Of a DNA stretch of 64,000 bases, positions 51,583-60,760 are shown piece after piece; the first letter of the stretch is position 1; each line of letters opens with the position of its first letter. The DNA lies in the NCBI GenBank assembly GCA_003134995.1, contig PLDC01000014.1, forward strand, positions 62,001 to 126,000, read 5' to 3'. Made by a program: the position numbers and the translations under genes. The DNA is from Acidobacteriaceae bacterium (GTDB lineage: Bacteria > Acidobacteriota > Terriglobia > Terriglobales > Acidobacteriaceae). Under the pieces are notes generated by a model. It was not told where the DNA came from, ran no database searches, and saw only the letters and a list, made by a program, of their open reading frames with translations.

Positions 51583-52338
51583 ATGAAGAAGAGTCTAACG
51601 TTGATTCTTGTCGCGATGTTCATTTTTGCATCGTTATCGTTCGCCGCCGACAGCAAAACGGTTTCCTACCAAAGCGGCGATGAGACCGTGCAAGCTCTGC
51701 TCTACAAGCCTGCCGGCAAGGGACCATTTCCCGCCGTGATTGTGATCCACGAGTGGTGGGGTCTTAACGACTGGGTCAAAGATCAAGCGTCGAAGCTGGC
51801 CGACCAAGGCTATGCGGCTCTGGCGATTGATTTATATCGCGGCAAAGTAGCGACCACGCCAGACGAGGCTCACCAATTGATGCGCGGAGTTCCGGAAGAC
51901 CGCGCCAAGCGCGACCTGCACGCGGCTTTCAAATTCCTCGCAGATCAACCGAACGTGAAGCAGAACCGCATCGGCGCAATCGGATGGTGCATGGGCGGCG
52001 GCTACGCGCTCGACGCGGCTCTGCAGGAGCCGACGCTCGCGGCCGATGTGATCAACTACGGCCATCTCGCCACCGACCCCGATGCGCTCAAGAAAATTAA
52101 TGCTCCCATCCTTGGATTATTCGGCGCTCTGGATCAGGGCATCCCGGCCAACGATGTGAGGAAGTTCGCCGAGACTCTGCAGGGCATGGGAAAGAAGATT
52201 GACATCAAGATTTACGACGATGCCGGCCACGCCTTCGAAAATCCCAACAACAAAAGCGAACCGGGCTACCGCGCGGCCGACGCGGCCGACGCCTGGACGC
52301 GCACCGTAAACTTTTTGGCGGACAACTTGAAAAAATAA
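51583..52338 (+). CDS. secreted dienelactone hydrolase family protein
   Basis: 251 aa. Signal peptide (MKKSLTLILVAMFIFASLSF-AA) and alpha/beta hydrolase of the DLH type: VIVIHEWWGLNDWVK, nucleophile Cys in GWCMGGGYAL, acid in GALDQG, His in DAGHAFENP. The triad C-D-H is complete. It cleaves dienelactones or related esters in the periplasm. GAGAGG SD. The same frame is open far upstream into the GNAT gene, but the signal peptide marks the start. Confidence 0.92.
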   Translation: MKKSLTLILVAMFIFASLSFAADSKTVSYQSGDETVQALLYKPAGKGPFPAVIVIHEWWGLNDWVKDQASKLADQGYAALAIDLYRGKVATTPDEAHQLMRGVPEDRAKRDLHAAFKFLADQPNVKQNRIGAIGWCMGGGYALDAALQEPTLAADVINYGHLATDPDALKKINAPILGLFGALDQGIPANDVRKFAETLQGMGKKIDIKIYDDAGHAFENPNNKSEPGYRAADAADAWTRTVNFLADNLKK

Positions 52339-52482
52339 CTCGGGCCGACGTCGTCCGCCCGAGTGATCATTTCTTGCACACTGTGTAAGGATCAGTGGCG
52401 GATCGCCCGGGTGACTCTAGAATTGCACTGGTTTTGTCATAGCACTAATTTCCACTTGCAAGAAAATGCCGCCGTGGTTAAT

Positions 52483-52860
52483 ATGTCGCATCCTGCAATG
52501 CTCCCTCAGATCAATATCGGACAAACCATTCGGGACTACCGGCTGCAGAAAGGTATGTCCCAGGGCGACATCGAGAAGCGCACCGGCCTGCTGCGCTGCT
52601 ACCTTTCGCGCGTAGAGAACGGGCATACCATCCCGTCGCTCGATACCTTGTCGAAAATTGCCGGAGCGATGGAGATTGCGCTGTCGCAATTCTTCTCCGA
52701 GTCGGGACACAGCAACGGCTCGAAGGGATTGCCGCAACTCTCCGACGACGAAGTCCGCTTCCTGAGCCAGGTCCGCCGCTACGCCACCAACCTGAATGAC
52801 AGCGACCGGAAGCTGGTGCTGGCGATGGTGAAGAAGATGGCGTCGAATTCGAGTAAGTAG
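52483..52860 (+). CDS. XRE-family HTH regulator
   Basis: 125 aa. HTH: IGQTIRDYRLQKGMSQGDIE, KRTGLLRCYLSRVENGHTIP, SLDTLSKIAGAMEIALSQFF, then a C-terminal helical segment (DDEVRFLSQVRRYATNLNDS). A widespread Acidobacteriota regulator type; target unknown. No good SD; a second ATG five codons on (MLPQINIG) is possible. An inverted repeat follows the stop. Confidence 0.88.
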   Translation: MSHPAMLPQINIGQTIRDYRLQKGMSQGDIEKRTGLLRCYLSRVENGHTIPSLDTLSKIAGAMEIALSQFFSESGHSNGSKGLPQLSDDEVRFLSQVRRYATNLNDSDRKLVLAMVKKMASNSSK

Positions 52861-52866
52861 CTTTTA

Positions 52867-53022
52867 GCCGTTAGCTCTTAGCCTTTAGCTCAAACCTTCG
52901 CTTATAGTTGATATGCTAGCCCCTCTCCGTTTATGACCCAAGCTGCAGCGGCCCTTGGCGTCGTCGCCAGCGCTATCCTCCGTAGGATTCAAGCTAAGAG
53001 CTAAAGGCTAAGAGCTAAAGGC
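52867..53022. repeat. inverted repeat (ttagctcttagcc type)
   Basis: 25-base arms, gccgttagctcttagccttt... at 52867-52891 and the complement at 52998-53022, match at 24 positions. The arms themselves are internally tandem. The about 106-base centre has no ORF. Confidence 0.9.
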
Positions 53023-53113
53023 TGAGTACTTTCGTACCATGTCCCTCGGTGCCCACTGGGTACCTCGCCCCCGCCGCCGCTTCTCACTACACTGTTCACT
53101 TGGAGACTCCCGA

Positions 53114-53764
53114 GTGACCACTGACGAAGAACTGGTTGTGCTTGAGACTCAGCTGCGGCGGCTGAAAATCGAGTACGAAGTCTACTTCAGCAATCCGACC
53201 AAGCGGCCTCCCACGGACGTGGAGTGGAAGGTGCTATCGCTGCTGCGCAAGTTTTCCGACGGCGGACGCATGAGCTTCTCGCAGCGCTTCCGCTACAACG
53301 AAATGGCGCAGCGTTACGCCATCTACAGCGACCTGTGGCGCAAGAAGTCGCGCATCCGCGAGGAAGGCTATCGCCGGCCGCAGGATGCGCTGCTTGCCGT
53401 GCAGGGCGTGCGTCCTGACGTGGAAGAGCACAAACCGCAGCACAATCCGGTTTACGGGTTAAGTCATGCTGCCACTGCCGGCGCCGCCACGGCAGCGGCC
53501 GAAGCTCCGGTGAGCTCGCAGCCGGTTACTTTGCACAGCGCCGCGGACAAAGTTGGGCGCGAACAGGTAGAGCGCTTGTTTAACACGCTGGTCGCGGCCA
53601 AAAAGAAAGCTGGAGAAAAAGTCTCCGGCAACCTGGATTCGTTTTCTACCTTCGTGCAGAAGAAGACCGACGAGATCCGCAAGCAGTACGGCTGCCAGGA
53701 TGTAGAGTTCTCCGTCGAGCTTGCTGGGGGGCAGGTTAAGTTGAAGGCTAAGGCGAAAGCTTAG
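53114..53764 (+). CDS. MXAN_5187-like C-terminal domain protein
   Basis: 216 aa from GTG with GGAG 8 bases upstream. LETQLRRLKIEYEVYFSNPT, KRPPTDVEWKVLSLLRKFSD and FRYNEMAQRYAIYSDLWRKK fit the MXAN_5187 C-terminal domain first described in Myxococcus. An Ala-rich linker leads to REQVERLFNTLVAAKKKAGE and a C-terminal strand (DVEFSVELAGGQVKLKAKA). Probably an intracellular scaffold or regulator; no enzymatic motif. Its last 22 codons are duplicated at 54335. Confidence 0.82.
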   Translation: MTTDEELVVLETQLRRLKIEYEVYFSNPTKRPPTDVEWKVLSLLRKFSDGGRMSFSQRFRYNEMAQRYAIYSDLWRKKSRIREEGYRRPQDALLAVQGVRPDVEEHKPQHNPVYGLSHAATAGAATAAAEAPVSSQPVTLHSAADKVGREQVERLFNTLVAAKKKAGEKVSGNLDSFSTFVQKKTDEIRKQYGCQDVEFSVELAGGQVKLKAKAKA

Positions 53765-53772
53765 GCCAACCC

Positions 53773-54309
53773 GTGACTGTTCCCGATGAATTCGGCGCTG
53801 TTTTTCTAGCACAGCTGGCCACGCTTGCGCTAATTAGAATCTGGGAAGCGGGGCGCCAGGCATCGCGGGAAGAACTTGGAAACCGCCCTCGACCACCTCA
53901 TGACGGCGTCCACCTGATTTTCACCGGACTCGCGATTGTTCTCGGTCTCGTCCTACTGATCATTCTGGTCTCCCGACCGATCCGCCTTCCATCAGTAGCA
54001 GGAGGCGGCAGCATACTCGTCCCGCTCGTTGCTTTTTTTACCTTTGTCTATCTCATCTTCGTGATCGGAATCGGTTCAGGCCACCACGCAAGCGGGGACA
54101 AGTCCAGTCCCTGGCTTAGCGGTCTTCGTTTGCTTGCGACTGCGGCGCTGTTAGTCGCCGCGATGATGCTCCCGATGTTCTTACTTCCTTACACGCGGAT
54201 CCCGCATCGGAATCAAGGCTGGCTCGCGTGTCTCATTGGAGTCGGTGTGGTCGTTGTCTGGCAATTGATAGTGCGTAGGATTCACCGCAGCAGGAGCCCT
54301 GCGCCCTAG
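53773..54309 (+). CDS. membrane protein, captured gene
   Basis: 178 aa from GTG. Four membrane helices (LIFTGLAIVLGLVLLIILVS; SILVPLVAFFTFVYLIFVIG; LLATAALLVAAMMLPMFLLP; WLACLIGVGVVVVWQLIV) and a basic C-terminus. No family recognised. It lies between the two copies of the MXAN_5187-like gene's 3' end, so it probably arrived by recombination. No SD is obvious; it starts 8 bases after the preceding stop. Confidence 0.68.
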   Translation: MTVPDEFGAVFLAQLATLALIRIWEAGRQASREELGNRPRPPHDGVHLIFTGLAIVLGLVLLIILVSRPIRLPSVAGGGSILVPLVAFFTFVYLIFVIGIGSGHHASGDKSSPWLSGLRLLATAALLVAAMMLPMFLLPYTRIPHRNQGWLACLIGVGVVVVWQLIVRRIHRSRSPAP

Positions 54310-54334
54310 GCGACGTGGCCAGCGACCGCTGAAT

Positions 54335-54397
54335 CAGGATGTGGAGTTCTCCGTCGAGCTTGCCGGAGGGCAAGTTAAGTTGAAGGCGAAGGCGTAG
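54335..54397 (+). pseudogene. duplicate 3' end of MXAN_5187-like gene
   Basis: 20 codons (QDVEFSVELAGGQVKLKAKA and stop) repeat 53696-53758 with five base changes, all at synonymous third positions. The copy is thus the tail of a diverged homologous gene, left when the upstream part was replaced or the intervening DNA was inserted. Confidence 0.85.
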
Positions 54398-54434
54398 ATC
54401 TGTGCGGCTTTCGATTTACATACTTCCTGTGAAA

Positions 54435-54460
54435 GCGCCGGCCTCGGGTGAGGCCGGCGC
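54435..54460 (-). terminator. hairpin after PQQ-propeller gene
   Basis: GCGCCGGCCTC-gggt-GAGGCCGGCGC, a perfect 11-bp stem, lies 27 bases past the minus-strand gene's stop and is followed there by TTTC. A terminator or mosaic hairpin. Confidence 0.65.
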
Positions 54461-54487
54461 CTAAAAGCCGTTCTTTGGTCTCATCGT

Positions 54488-55672
54488 TCAGTCCAGCCCG
54501 AAAGCTAAGAGTGACCCGGTGAAGCTGTAGATGTCACCTATCGGGAAATAAACCATGCCCTTGGCTACGGCTGGCGAGCCACCCCCGAGTGTGCCGGAAA
54601 TGGGATAGCTCCACAGCAGGGCGCCTGTGCTGGCGTTGAGCGCATACAACGAGTTGTCGCTCGAGATGCTGGTGCTCTGGGTCGTGATATACACCACACC
54701 ATTGGCGACGGCTGGCGATGAGGCGACGTTGCCGATGGTGAGATATTTCCATAGAAGAGCGTGGGTACTGGCCTCGAAGGCGTACACGTACCCGTCGTAG
54801 GAGCCGACATAAACAACGCCGCCGGCGACGGCCGCCGAGCCTGCAATCTGGCCGCCCGTGGTGTAGCTCCACAGAAGCGTTCCGGTCGAGGCTTTCAGCG
54901 CGTAGAACTTGTTATCGTCGGAACCGATGTAAACCACTCCATTCGCGACCGCGGGCGTAGCCTCGATAAAGGCGCCGGTGGCGAAACTCCATATTTTGGC
55001 GCCGGTGGTGGCATTCAGCGCATACACGCTGTTGTTCTCGGATCCCAAATAGACTACTCCGTCCACCACGGCGGGTGCGCCCCAGATCTGCGTGCCTGTG
55101 TCATAGGTCCACAGAAGTGCTCCGGTCGTCGCGTTCAGCGCGTACAGGGTACCGCTATAATCGCCGCAGTACACCACACCGTCGGCCACTGTCGGCGTGG
55201 CATACGAGCCGTTGATCGTGGGGTAGCTCCACAGCAGGGTGCCGGTGCTGGCGTTGACCGCATAGATCACGCCGGGTACGCCGGGATACACCGAGCTGAA
55301 ATAAACCACGCCGTTCGCCACGGCGGGCGACGAGTATATCCAGCTGCCGACTTCGGTGAAGTAGCTCCACAGCTTGGCGCCGGTGGTGGCGTTCCACGCG
55401 TACATATTGCCGTCGTACGCGCCGGCGTAGACCACGTTATTCAGCTCGGCGGGCGAGGAGAACACCGGTACTCCGGGGGAGTAGCTCCACTTCAGTGTCA
55501 AGTTCGGAACATTCTGCACGCTGAGCGTTTTTTCGTACGTGTTCCAGCGGTGCATGTTGGTGCGAGTGAACTCGCTCCAGTTGTTGATGGCAATGCCGTC
55601 GGATTGCTGGCCCCATGCCAGGCTTGCAAAACAGATGGACAAAACGATTGTCGAGACGCGGATGCGCAACAT
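54488..55672 (-). CDS. secreted PQQ-like beta-propeller protein
   Basis: 394 aa. Signal peptide (STIVLSICFASLAWG), then about eight repeats of the form VVYxGSxDxxxYALNATTGALLWSY of about 42 residues, the PQQ/BamB-type blade. No catalytic Asp/Cys pair or haem site, so it is likely structural or binding rather than a quinoprotein dehydrogenase. GGAGG 6 bases before this ATG fixes the start. The blades are nearly identical at places, a mark of recent internal duplication. Confidence 0.9.
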   Translation of the reverse strand: MLRIRVSTIVLSICFASLAWGQQSDGIAINNWSEFTRTNMHRWNTYEKTLSVQNVPNLTLKWSYSPGVPVFSSPAELNNVVYAGAYDGNMYAWNATTGAKLWSYFTEVGSWIYSSPAVANGVVYFSSVYPGVPGVIYAVNASTGTLLWSYPTINGSYATPTVADGVVYCGDYSGTLYALNATTGALLWTYDTGTQIWGAPAVVDGVVYLGSENNSVYALNATTGAKIWSFATGAFIEATPAVANGVVYIGSDDNKFYALKASTGTLLWSYTTGGQIAGSAAVAGGVVYVGSYDGYVYAFEASTHALLWKYLTIGNVASSPAVANGVVYITTQSTSISSDNSLYALNASTGALLWSYPISGTLGGGSPAVAKGMVYFPIGDIYSFTGSLLAFGLD

Positions 55673-55888
55673 GACGAACCTCCAGTTATTTTGAGATTTG
55701 TGGAACTCGGCCCGTCGAAGCATTCAGTCGGACGGAGGAGAATGGAACAAAGGGGAGGGAGAAACGACCGAACACCGCAACGTTTGCACAAGGGAATGCG
55801 ATTGTCAAGGGCCTCTATTTAAAAAAGACGCCATTTTCCCAACTTGGGACTCAGCCCTGATCGAGCACGCTAAAAAAAACGACTGCTC

Positions 55889-55991
55889 ATTGCTGATAGA
55901 ATCTTCGGTCGCTCCGCACTCATACTTCATATCCGAGGCCAATCATGTCCCGCAACAGTTCCCGCATCCAGCGCGCCATCCTCAGCGTTAC
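55889..55991 (+). repeat. duplicate of purH leader and first 16 codons
   Basis: tgctgatagaatcttcggtc... to the codons [16 protein letters not shown] repeats 56482-56583 with about eight changes, most silent within the coding part. After SVT the copy diverges and soon stops. The about 385-base interval 55673-56056 holds nothing else I can support, apart from the PQQ-gene promoter. Confidence 0.88.
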
Positions 55992-56056
55992 CGCTGCTTT
56001 CCGCCGTAGGCTATCATCCACGGTAGGTTAACCGTGAAAAGACGAAAGGCGAAACA

Positions 56057-56476
56057 ATGGCGGACAACAAAACCAAGCCCACAAAAGTAAGCGTAGCGGG
56101 ATTTATCAATGCCCTCACGGACCCAGCCAAGCGTGCAGACGCGAAGGCCCTCGTCAAGTTAATGCAAAGTGCGGCTGGGGAGAAGCCGAAGATGTGGGGG
56201 CCATCGATTATTGGCTTCGGCAGCCACCACTACAAATACGAGAGCGGGCGTGAGGGCGATATGCCATTGATCGGTTTTTCGCCGCGTAAGGCCGCACATG
56301 TTCTGTATGGCATGAACGCATCCAGCGACTCCAAGGCGCCGCTCGCAAAGCTCGGCAAGTGCACCACCGGCAAGGGCTGCCTTTACATTAAGAAGCTCGC
56401 TGATGTGGACCAGGAAGTGTTGGGGATTATCGCCTCCAAAGCTGTCGCTGCCACGCGAGCGCGGAGCCCGAATTAA
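56057..56476 (+). CDS. DUF1801 (YdhG-like) protein
   Basis: 139 aa. VAGFINALTDPAKRADAKAL, GEKPKMWGPSIIGFGSHHYK, GDMPLIGFSPRKAAHVLYGM and KLGKCTTGKGCLYIKKLADV are the DUF1801 signature, a small YdhG-like fold of unknown activity. AAAGGCGAAACA is an SD-like site. The gene is framed by the duplicated purH 5' regions (55889 and 56482), pointing to a capture event upstream of purH. Confidence 0.9.
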   Translation: MADNKTKPTKVSVAGFINALTDPAKRADAKALVKLMQSAAGEKPKMWGPSIIGFGSHHYKYESGREGDMPLIGFSPRKAAHVLYGMNASSDSKAPLAKLGKCTTGKGCLYIKKLADVDQEVLGIIASKAVAATRARSPN

Positions 56477-56537
56477 GCAAGATTGCTGATAGAATCTTCG
56501 GTCGCTCCGCACTCATCTTTCATACCCGAGGCCGATC

Positions 56538-58169
56538 ATGTCCCGCAGCAGTTCCCGCATCCAGCGCGCCATTCTGAGCGTCACCGACAAAACCGGACTC
56601 GTCGATTTCGCGCGCCAACTCTCCGGCCTCGGCATCGAACTCGTCTCAACCGGAGGTACGGCCAAGCTACTGCGCGATTCCGGCATCGCCGTCAAAGACA
56701 TTTCCGAACTCACCGGCTTTCCTGAAATGCTCGATGGGCGCGTGAAGACGCTGCATCCTAAGGTTCACGGCGGCATTCTGCATCGGCGCGAAAATTCGGT
56801 GCACGTTGCCGCTGTCGCCGAGCATGGCATTCAGCCGATCGACATGGTGGTGGTGAATCTTTACGCCTTTGAAAAAACTGCCGCCAAGCCTGGGGTGGCG
56901 TTCGAAGAGCTGATCGAGAATATCGATATCGGCGGACCATCGATGATCCGCTCGGCCGCCAAGAATTTTCACGATGTTGCCGTCGTTACTTCTCCGGCGG
57001 ACTATCCGGCAATCGCCGATGAGCTCGTTCGCTCGAGCGGAGCGCTCTCGCTCGAAACCAAGTGGCGGCTGGCGCAGAGGGCATTCGCCACCACTGCGGC
57101 TTACGATTCCGCAATCGCATCGACGCTGGAAGCAATCCCCGACATCGCCTCGGACCCTGTGAGGACGGGCGCCCTCGCCCGTCCGGCGGAGCGAAGCTCC
57201 GCAGCAATCTTTCCGCACACCTTGCGCCTGTCGTTCCAGAAAACGCTCGACCTGCGCTACGGCGAGAACCCGCACCAGAAGGCCGCGATGTACTCGGACG
57301 GCTCAGGCGTGGGTGTCGCGAATGCGCGCCAACTTCAGGGAAAAGAACTTTCTTATAACAACATCGTCGACCTGCAAGCCGCGTGGGACCTGGCGCAGGA
57401 ATTCAATGATTCCGGAATCGATGATTCCCAAATGAACGATCCCTTTTGCGCCATCGTCAAGCACACCAATCCCGCCGGGGCGGCCACTGGCAAGACTCTG
57501 GCCGAAGCGTACAAACGCGCGCTCGAATGCGATCCGGTCTCAGCGTTCGGCGGGGTCATTGGCGTGAATCGTCCCATCGACGGCGAAGCCGCGGAAGAAA
57601 TGCACAAACTCTTTCTCGAAGTAATCGCAGCGCCCAGTTTCGACGATGCCGCCAAAGCCCGCTTTGCAAGCAAGAAGAATCTTCGCCTAGTCGAAGTGAA
57701 AGCCGCGCCGCAGAAGTGGATTCTGAAGAACGTCTCCGGCGGAATTCTTTTGCAAGACAACGACGTGCGTCCGTTACAAGACGTCGACCTCAAAGTCGTC
57801 AGCCAGCGTGCCCCTACGTCCGAAGAAATGCGTGCGCTGCTGTTTGCATGGAAGGTTTGCAAGCATGTTAAGTCGAACGCGATCGTCTACGCGCGCGATG
57901 GGCAGACCGTCGGCGTGGGCGCGGGACAGATGAGCCGCGTCGATTCCGCGAAAATCGGCGCGATGAAAGCGCAACTGCCTCTGCAGGGAACGGTCGCCGC
58001 TTCCGATGCCTTCTTCCCGTTTCCCGATGGCGTTGAAGAAATCGCGAAGGCAGGAGCGACCGCGATCATTCAGCCCGGAGGCTCGCAGCGCGACCCCGAA
58101 GTGATTGCAGCCGCCGATCGCCTGGGACTCGCAATGCTGTTCACTGGCGTGCGCCACTTCCGGCACTAA
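56538..58169 (+). CDS. purH: bifunctional AICAR formyltransferase/IMP cyclohydrolase
   Basis: 543 aa. IMP cyclohydrolase domain ([53 protein letters not shown]) and AICAR transformylase domain from about 225 ([76 protein letters not shown]). It catalyses the last two steps of IMP synthesis. About 16 residues at 207-222 ([16 protein letters not shown]) in the interdomain linker are repeat-encoded. Confidence 0.97.
   Translation: MSRSSSRIQRAILSVTDKTGLVDFARQLSGLGIELVSTGGTAKLLRDSGIAVKDISELTGFPEMLDGRVKTLHPKVHGGILHRRENSVHVAAVAEHGIQPIDMVVVNLYAFEKTAAKPGVAFEELIENIDIGGPSMIRSAAKNFHDVAVVTSPADYPAIADELVRSSGALSLETKWRLAQRAFATTAAYDSAIASTLEAIPDIASDPVRTGALARPAERSSAAIFPHTLRLSFQKTLDLRYGENPHQKAAMYSDGSGVGVANARQLQGKELSYNNIVDLQAAWDLAQEFNDSGIDDSQMNDPFCAIVKHTNPAGAATGKTLAEAYKRALECDPVSAFGGVIGVNRPIDGEAAEEMHKLFLEVIAAPSFDDAAKARFASKKNLRLVEVKAAPQKWILKNVSGGILLQDNDVRPLQDVDLKVVSQRAPTSEEMRALLFAWKVCKHVKSNAIVYARDGQTVGVGAGQMSRVDSAKIGAMKAQLPLQGTVAASDAFFPFPDGVEEIAKAGATAIIQPGGSQRDPEVIAAADRLGLAMLFTGVRHFRH
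57158..57205 (+). repeat. double hairpin inserted in frame in purH
   Basis: GGACGGGCG-ccct-CGCCCGTCC and, directly after, GCGGAG-cgaag-CTCCGC. The design matches the mosaic hairpins at 44143 and 46036. The insertion is a multiple of three and sits between the two catalytic domains. Confidence 0.8.
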
Positions 58170-58192
58170 ATGGCGAAGTCAAAAATCAAGCC

Positions 58193-58303
58193 TTTAACCG
58201 CAAAGAGCGCCAAAGCCGCGCAAAGAACGCGAAGAAAAAACGGGAAATAGCGCGAGTTTTTCTTTGCGACCTTTGCGATACCTTCGCGCTCTTTGCGGTT
58301 AAA
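58193..58303. repeat. inverted repeat (ttaaccgcaaagagcgc type) in 442-base gap
   Basis: TTTAACCGCAAAGAGCGC (58193-58210) and its exact complement (58286-58303) are 18-base perfect arms, with further pairing inside (aagaacgcgaagaaaaa/tttttctttgcgacc). The remaining gap to 58611 holds only a probable promoter of the TPR gene; no ORF. Confidence 0.88.
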
Positions 58304-58611
58304 TGCTTTCTTGTCCCGCGGTACAAATTTGTCGGGACGAGACTAATTTCGCTTCACTAATCTTGACGTTCCACGCAATCAAGTCCCCTCGGTCGCTGTA
58401 CTTCCGGGCTGCCGCGCGGCTCGCGTGCAGCGAAGTGTTTTTCCCAATCTGCTCCTTGCCGGGTTAGAATTAAAGCACCCCACCCCCGGCGGTTTTGCAT
58501 CCAAGAATTATGCTTCCGGGAAGTGCATGAAGCTCTAAACGAGACGTTCTAATAGAGCAGTTTATAGAGCGAATGTCCGATGGAACTAATTCCAGCTGAG
58601 TAAGGTCGAGC

Positions 58612-60714
58612 ATGAATCGAATTTTTCGCGCCGTTTTAGTGTTCTCTATTTTCGCGGCGGCCGCGGCCGCGGCCGCGCAAAACGCTCCTGCCTCACCCGG
58701 CGGGGCGAAGCCGGCAGAGTCGAAAGAAGGTCGCGACAAATCTCCGTCTTCCGCTCGCAAAGTAGACCGCGCCGTCGCCTACTACCACTACACGCTGGCG
58801 CACATGTATGAGGAGCAGGTTGCGGTTTACGGTCGCAGCGAGTTGGCGACCAAAGCCATGGAAGAATACCGGCTGGCCATCGAGGCCGATCCGTCGTCTG
58901 AGTTCCTGACCTCCGGTCTTGCCGAGCTCTACGTGAAGACGGGACGCATCCGCGACGCCGTCTTGCAGGCGCAAGACATTCTCAAGCGCGACCCTAACAA
59001 TCTGGAAGCGCACAAGCTGCTGGGCCGGATTTATCTGCGGTCGCTCGGCGATATGCCGGGCGGCGGCAACGGTTCCGATAACGTGCTCAAGCTCGCCATC
59101 GAGCAGTACGAACAGATTGTGAAGATCGAGCCCGACAGCGTGGACGACCACCTTCTGCTCGGCCGCCTCTATCGCCTGAACAATGATTTAATCAAGGCGG
59201 AAGCGGAACTAAAGATCGCGGTAAAGCTCGACCCCGATTCGGAAGAAGCCATCACCACGCTTTCTCTGCTTTACAGCGACGAAGGCGACACCACAAAGGC
59301 GCTACAAGTTCTGAGCGCCGTGCCCGACACCGGGCGCTCGGCCAAGCTGTACGCCGCGCTGGGCGCCACTTACGAACAGCGCAAAGAGTACAAAAACGCA
59401 ATCGACGCCTACAAGCACGCGATCCAGTTGGACCGCGACAATCTCGACGCGATTCGCGGCCTCGCGGAAAATCTTTTGAACGATGGCCAGGTCGACGCCG
59501 CGCTCGATCAGTTCAAGGTAATCGCCGACGCCAATCCTGAAGATGCGCAGACGTATCTCCGCATCTCCGAGATCTACCGCCGCCAGGGAAAATACGATGA
59601 AGCGCTCGACAGCCTGAAGAAGGCTGAAGCCATGGTTCCCGATTCGGTGGAAATTCCCTACAACGTCGCAGTCGTGTATGAGGCCCAGGCTCGCTACGAC
59701 GAAGCCGCAAAGATTCTGCAGGACCTGCTGAAGAAAACCGAGAAGCCCGAGAGCAGCTACTCCCAGGGCGATCGCAATAATCGCGCCATCTTCATCGAGC
59801 GCCTCGGCATGGTCTATCGCGACCAGGAAAATTATCCCGCTGCGGTGGAAGCTTTCCGCAAGATGATTCCGCTCGGCGACGACAACGCGCGCACTGGTTA
59901 TCAGGACATAATCGATACCTACCGCGAAGCCAAGCAGTGGCCTGAAGCCACGGCAGCCGCCGAAGAAGCAGTGCAAAAGCTGCCGAACGACCACGAACTG
60001 CGCATGGTGCTGGACGCTCAACTCGCCGACACCGGCGATCCCGAAAAGCCACTCGCCGATGTGCGTTCCATGCTCAAAGGCAAGCCGGAAGACCGCGACG
60101 TTTACCTGCGCCTCTCCATTATGTACACGCGGCTGAAGCGCTGGAGCGACGCCGAAGAAGCTCTCAACAAAGCCGAACAGCTTTCCACGAAAGCCGACGA
60201 TAAGGAGTACGTTTACTTCCTGCGTGGTTCAACTTTTGAGCGCGAGAAGAAATACGATCAGGCCGAGGCCGAGTTCAAGAAAATACTGGCTGCGAATCCG
60301 CAGAGCGCCGCGACCCTCAACTATCTCGGCTATATGAATGCCGACCGCGACGTCCGACTAGAAGAGTCGCTGAACTACATCAAGACGGCCGTGAGCCTGG
60401 AGCCCACCAACGGCGCCTATCTGGATTCGCTAGGCTGGGCATATTACAAACTCGGCAAGTACGACCTCGCCGAAGAAACGCTGAACAAGGCATCTTTGCG
60501 TATGGGTTCCGACCCAACCGTGCAGGATCACCTCGGCGATCTCTACCAGAAGACTGGCCGACTGAAGCTGGCCGCAGCCCACTGGGAGCGCGCAGTCGAA
60601 GAGTGGAACAAGACCATCGGATCCGAGCTAGACACCGATCTCTACGCGGCCACGCAGAAAAAACTCGACGCCGCCAAAGTACGGCTGGCTAAAGAAGGAT
60701 CGGGAAATCAGTAG
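58612..60714 (+). CDS. secreted tetratricopeptide-repeat protein
   Basis: 700 aa. Signal peptide with an Ala run (FSIFAAAAAAAAQ, encoded by a GCGGCC repeat), then about 15-17 TPR units across residues 50-680 (for example AIDAYKHAIQLDRDNLDAIRGLAENL and AEAEFKKILAANPQSAATLNYLGYM). It probably scaffolds proteins in the periplasm or outer membrane. The lone membrane element is the signal. It stands alone behind the inverted repeat. Confidence 0.9.
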   Translation: MNRIFRAVLVFSIFAAAAAAAAQNAPASPGGAKPAESKEGRDKSPSSARKVDRAVAYYHYTLAHMYEEQVAVYGRSELATKAMEEYRLAIEADPSSEFLTSGLAELYVKTGRIRDAVLQAQDILKRDPNNLEAHKLLGRIYLRSLGDMPGGGNGSDNVLKLAIEQYEQIVKIEPDSVDDHLLLGRLYRLNNDLIKAEAELKIAVKLDPDSEEAITTLSLLYSDEGDTTKALQVLSAVPDTGRSAKLYAALGATYEQRKEYKNAIDAYKHAIQLDRDNLDAIRGLAENLLNDGQVDAALDQFKVIADANPEDAQTYLRISEIYRRQGKYDEALDSLKKAEAMVPDSVEIPYNVAVVYEAQARYDEAAKILQDLLKKTEKPESSYSQGDRNNRAIFIERLGMVYRDQENYPAAVEAFRKMIPLGDDNARTGYQDIIDTYREAKQWPEATAAAEEAVQKLPNDHELRMVLDAQLADTGDPEKPLADVRSMLKGKPEDRDVYLRLSIMYTRLKRWSDAEEALNKAEQLSTKADDKEYVYFLRGSTFEREKKYDQAEAEFKKILAANPQSAATLNYLGYMNADRDVRLEESLNYIKTAVSLEPTNGAYLDSLGWAYYKLGKYDLAEETLNKASLRMGSDPTVQDHLGDLYQKTGRLKLAAAHWERAVEEWNKTIGSELDTDLYAATQKKLDAAKVRLAKEGSGNQ

Positions 60715-60760
60715 GGGCGGCCTATTTGCCCCGCTCTGACTCCCGGAGTACCATTTGTTT

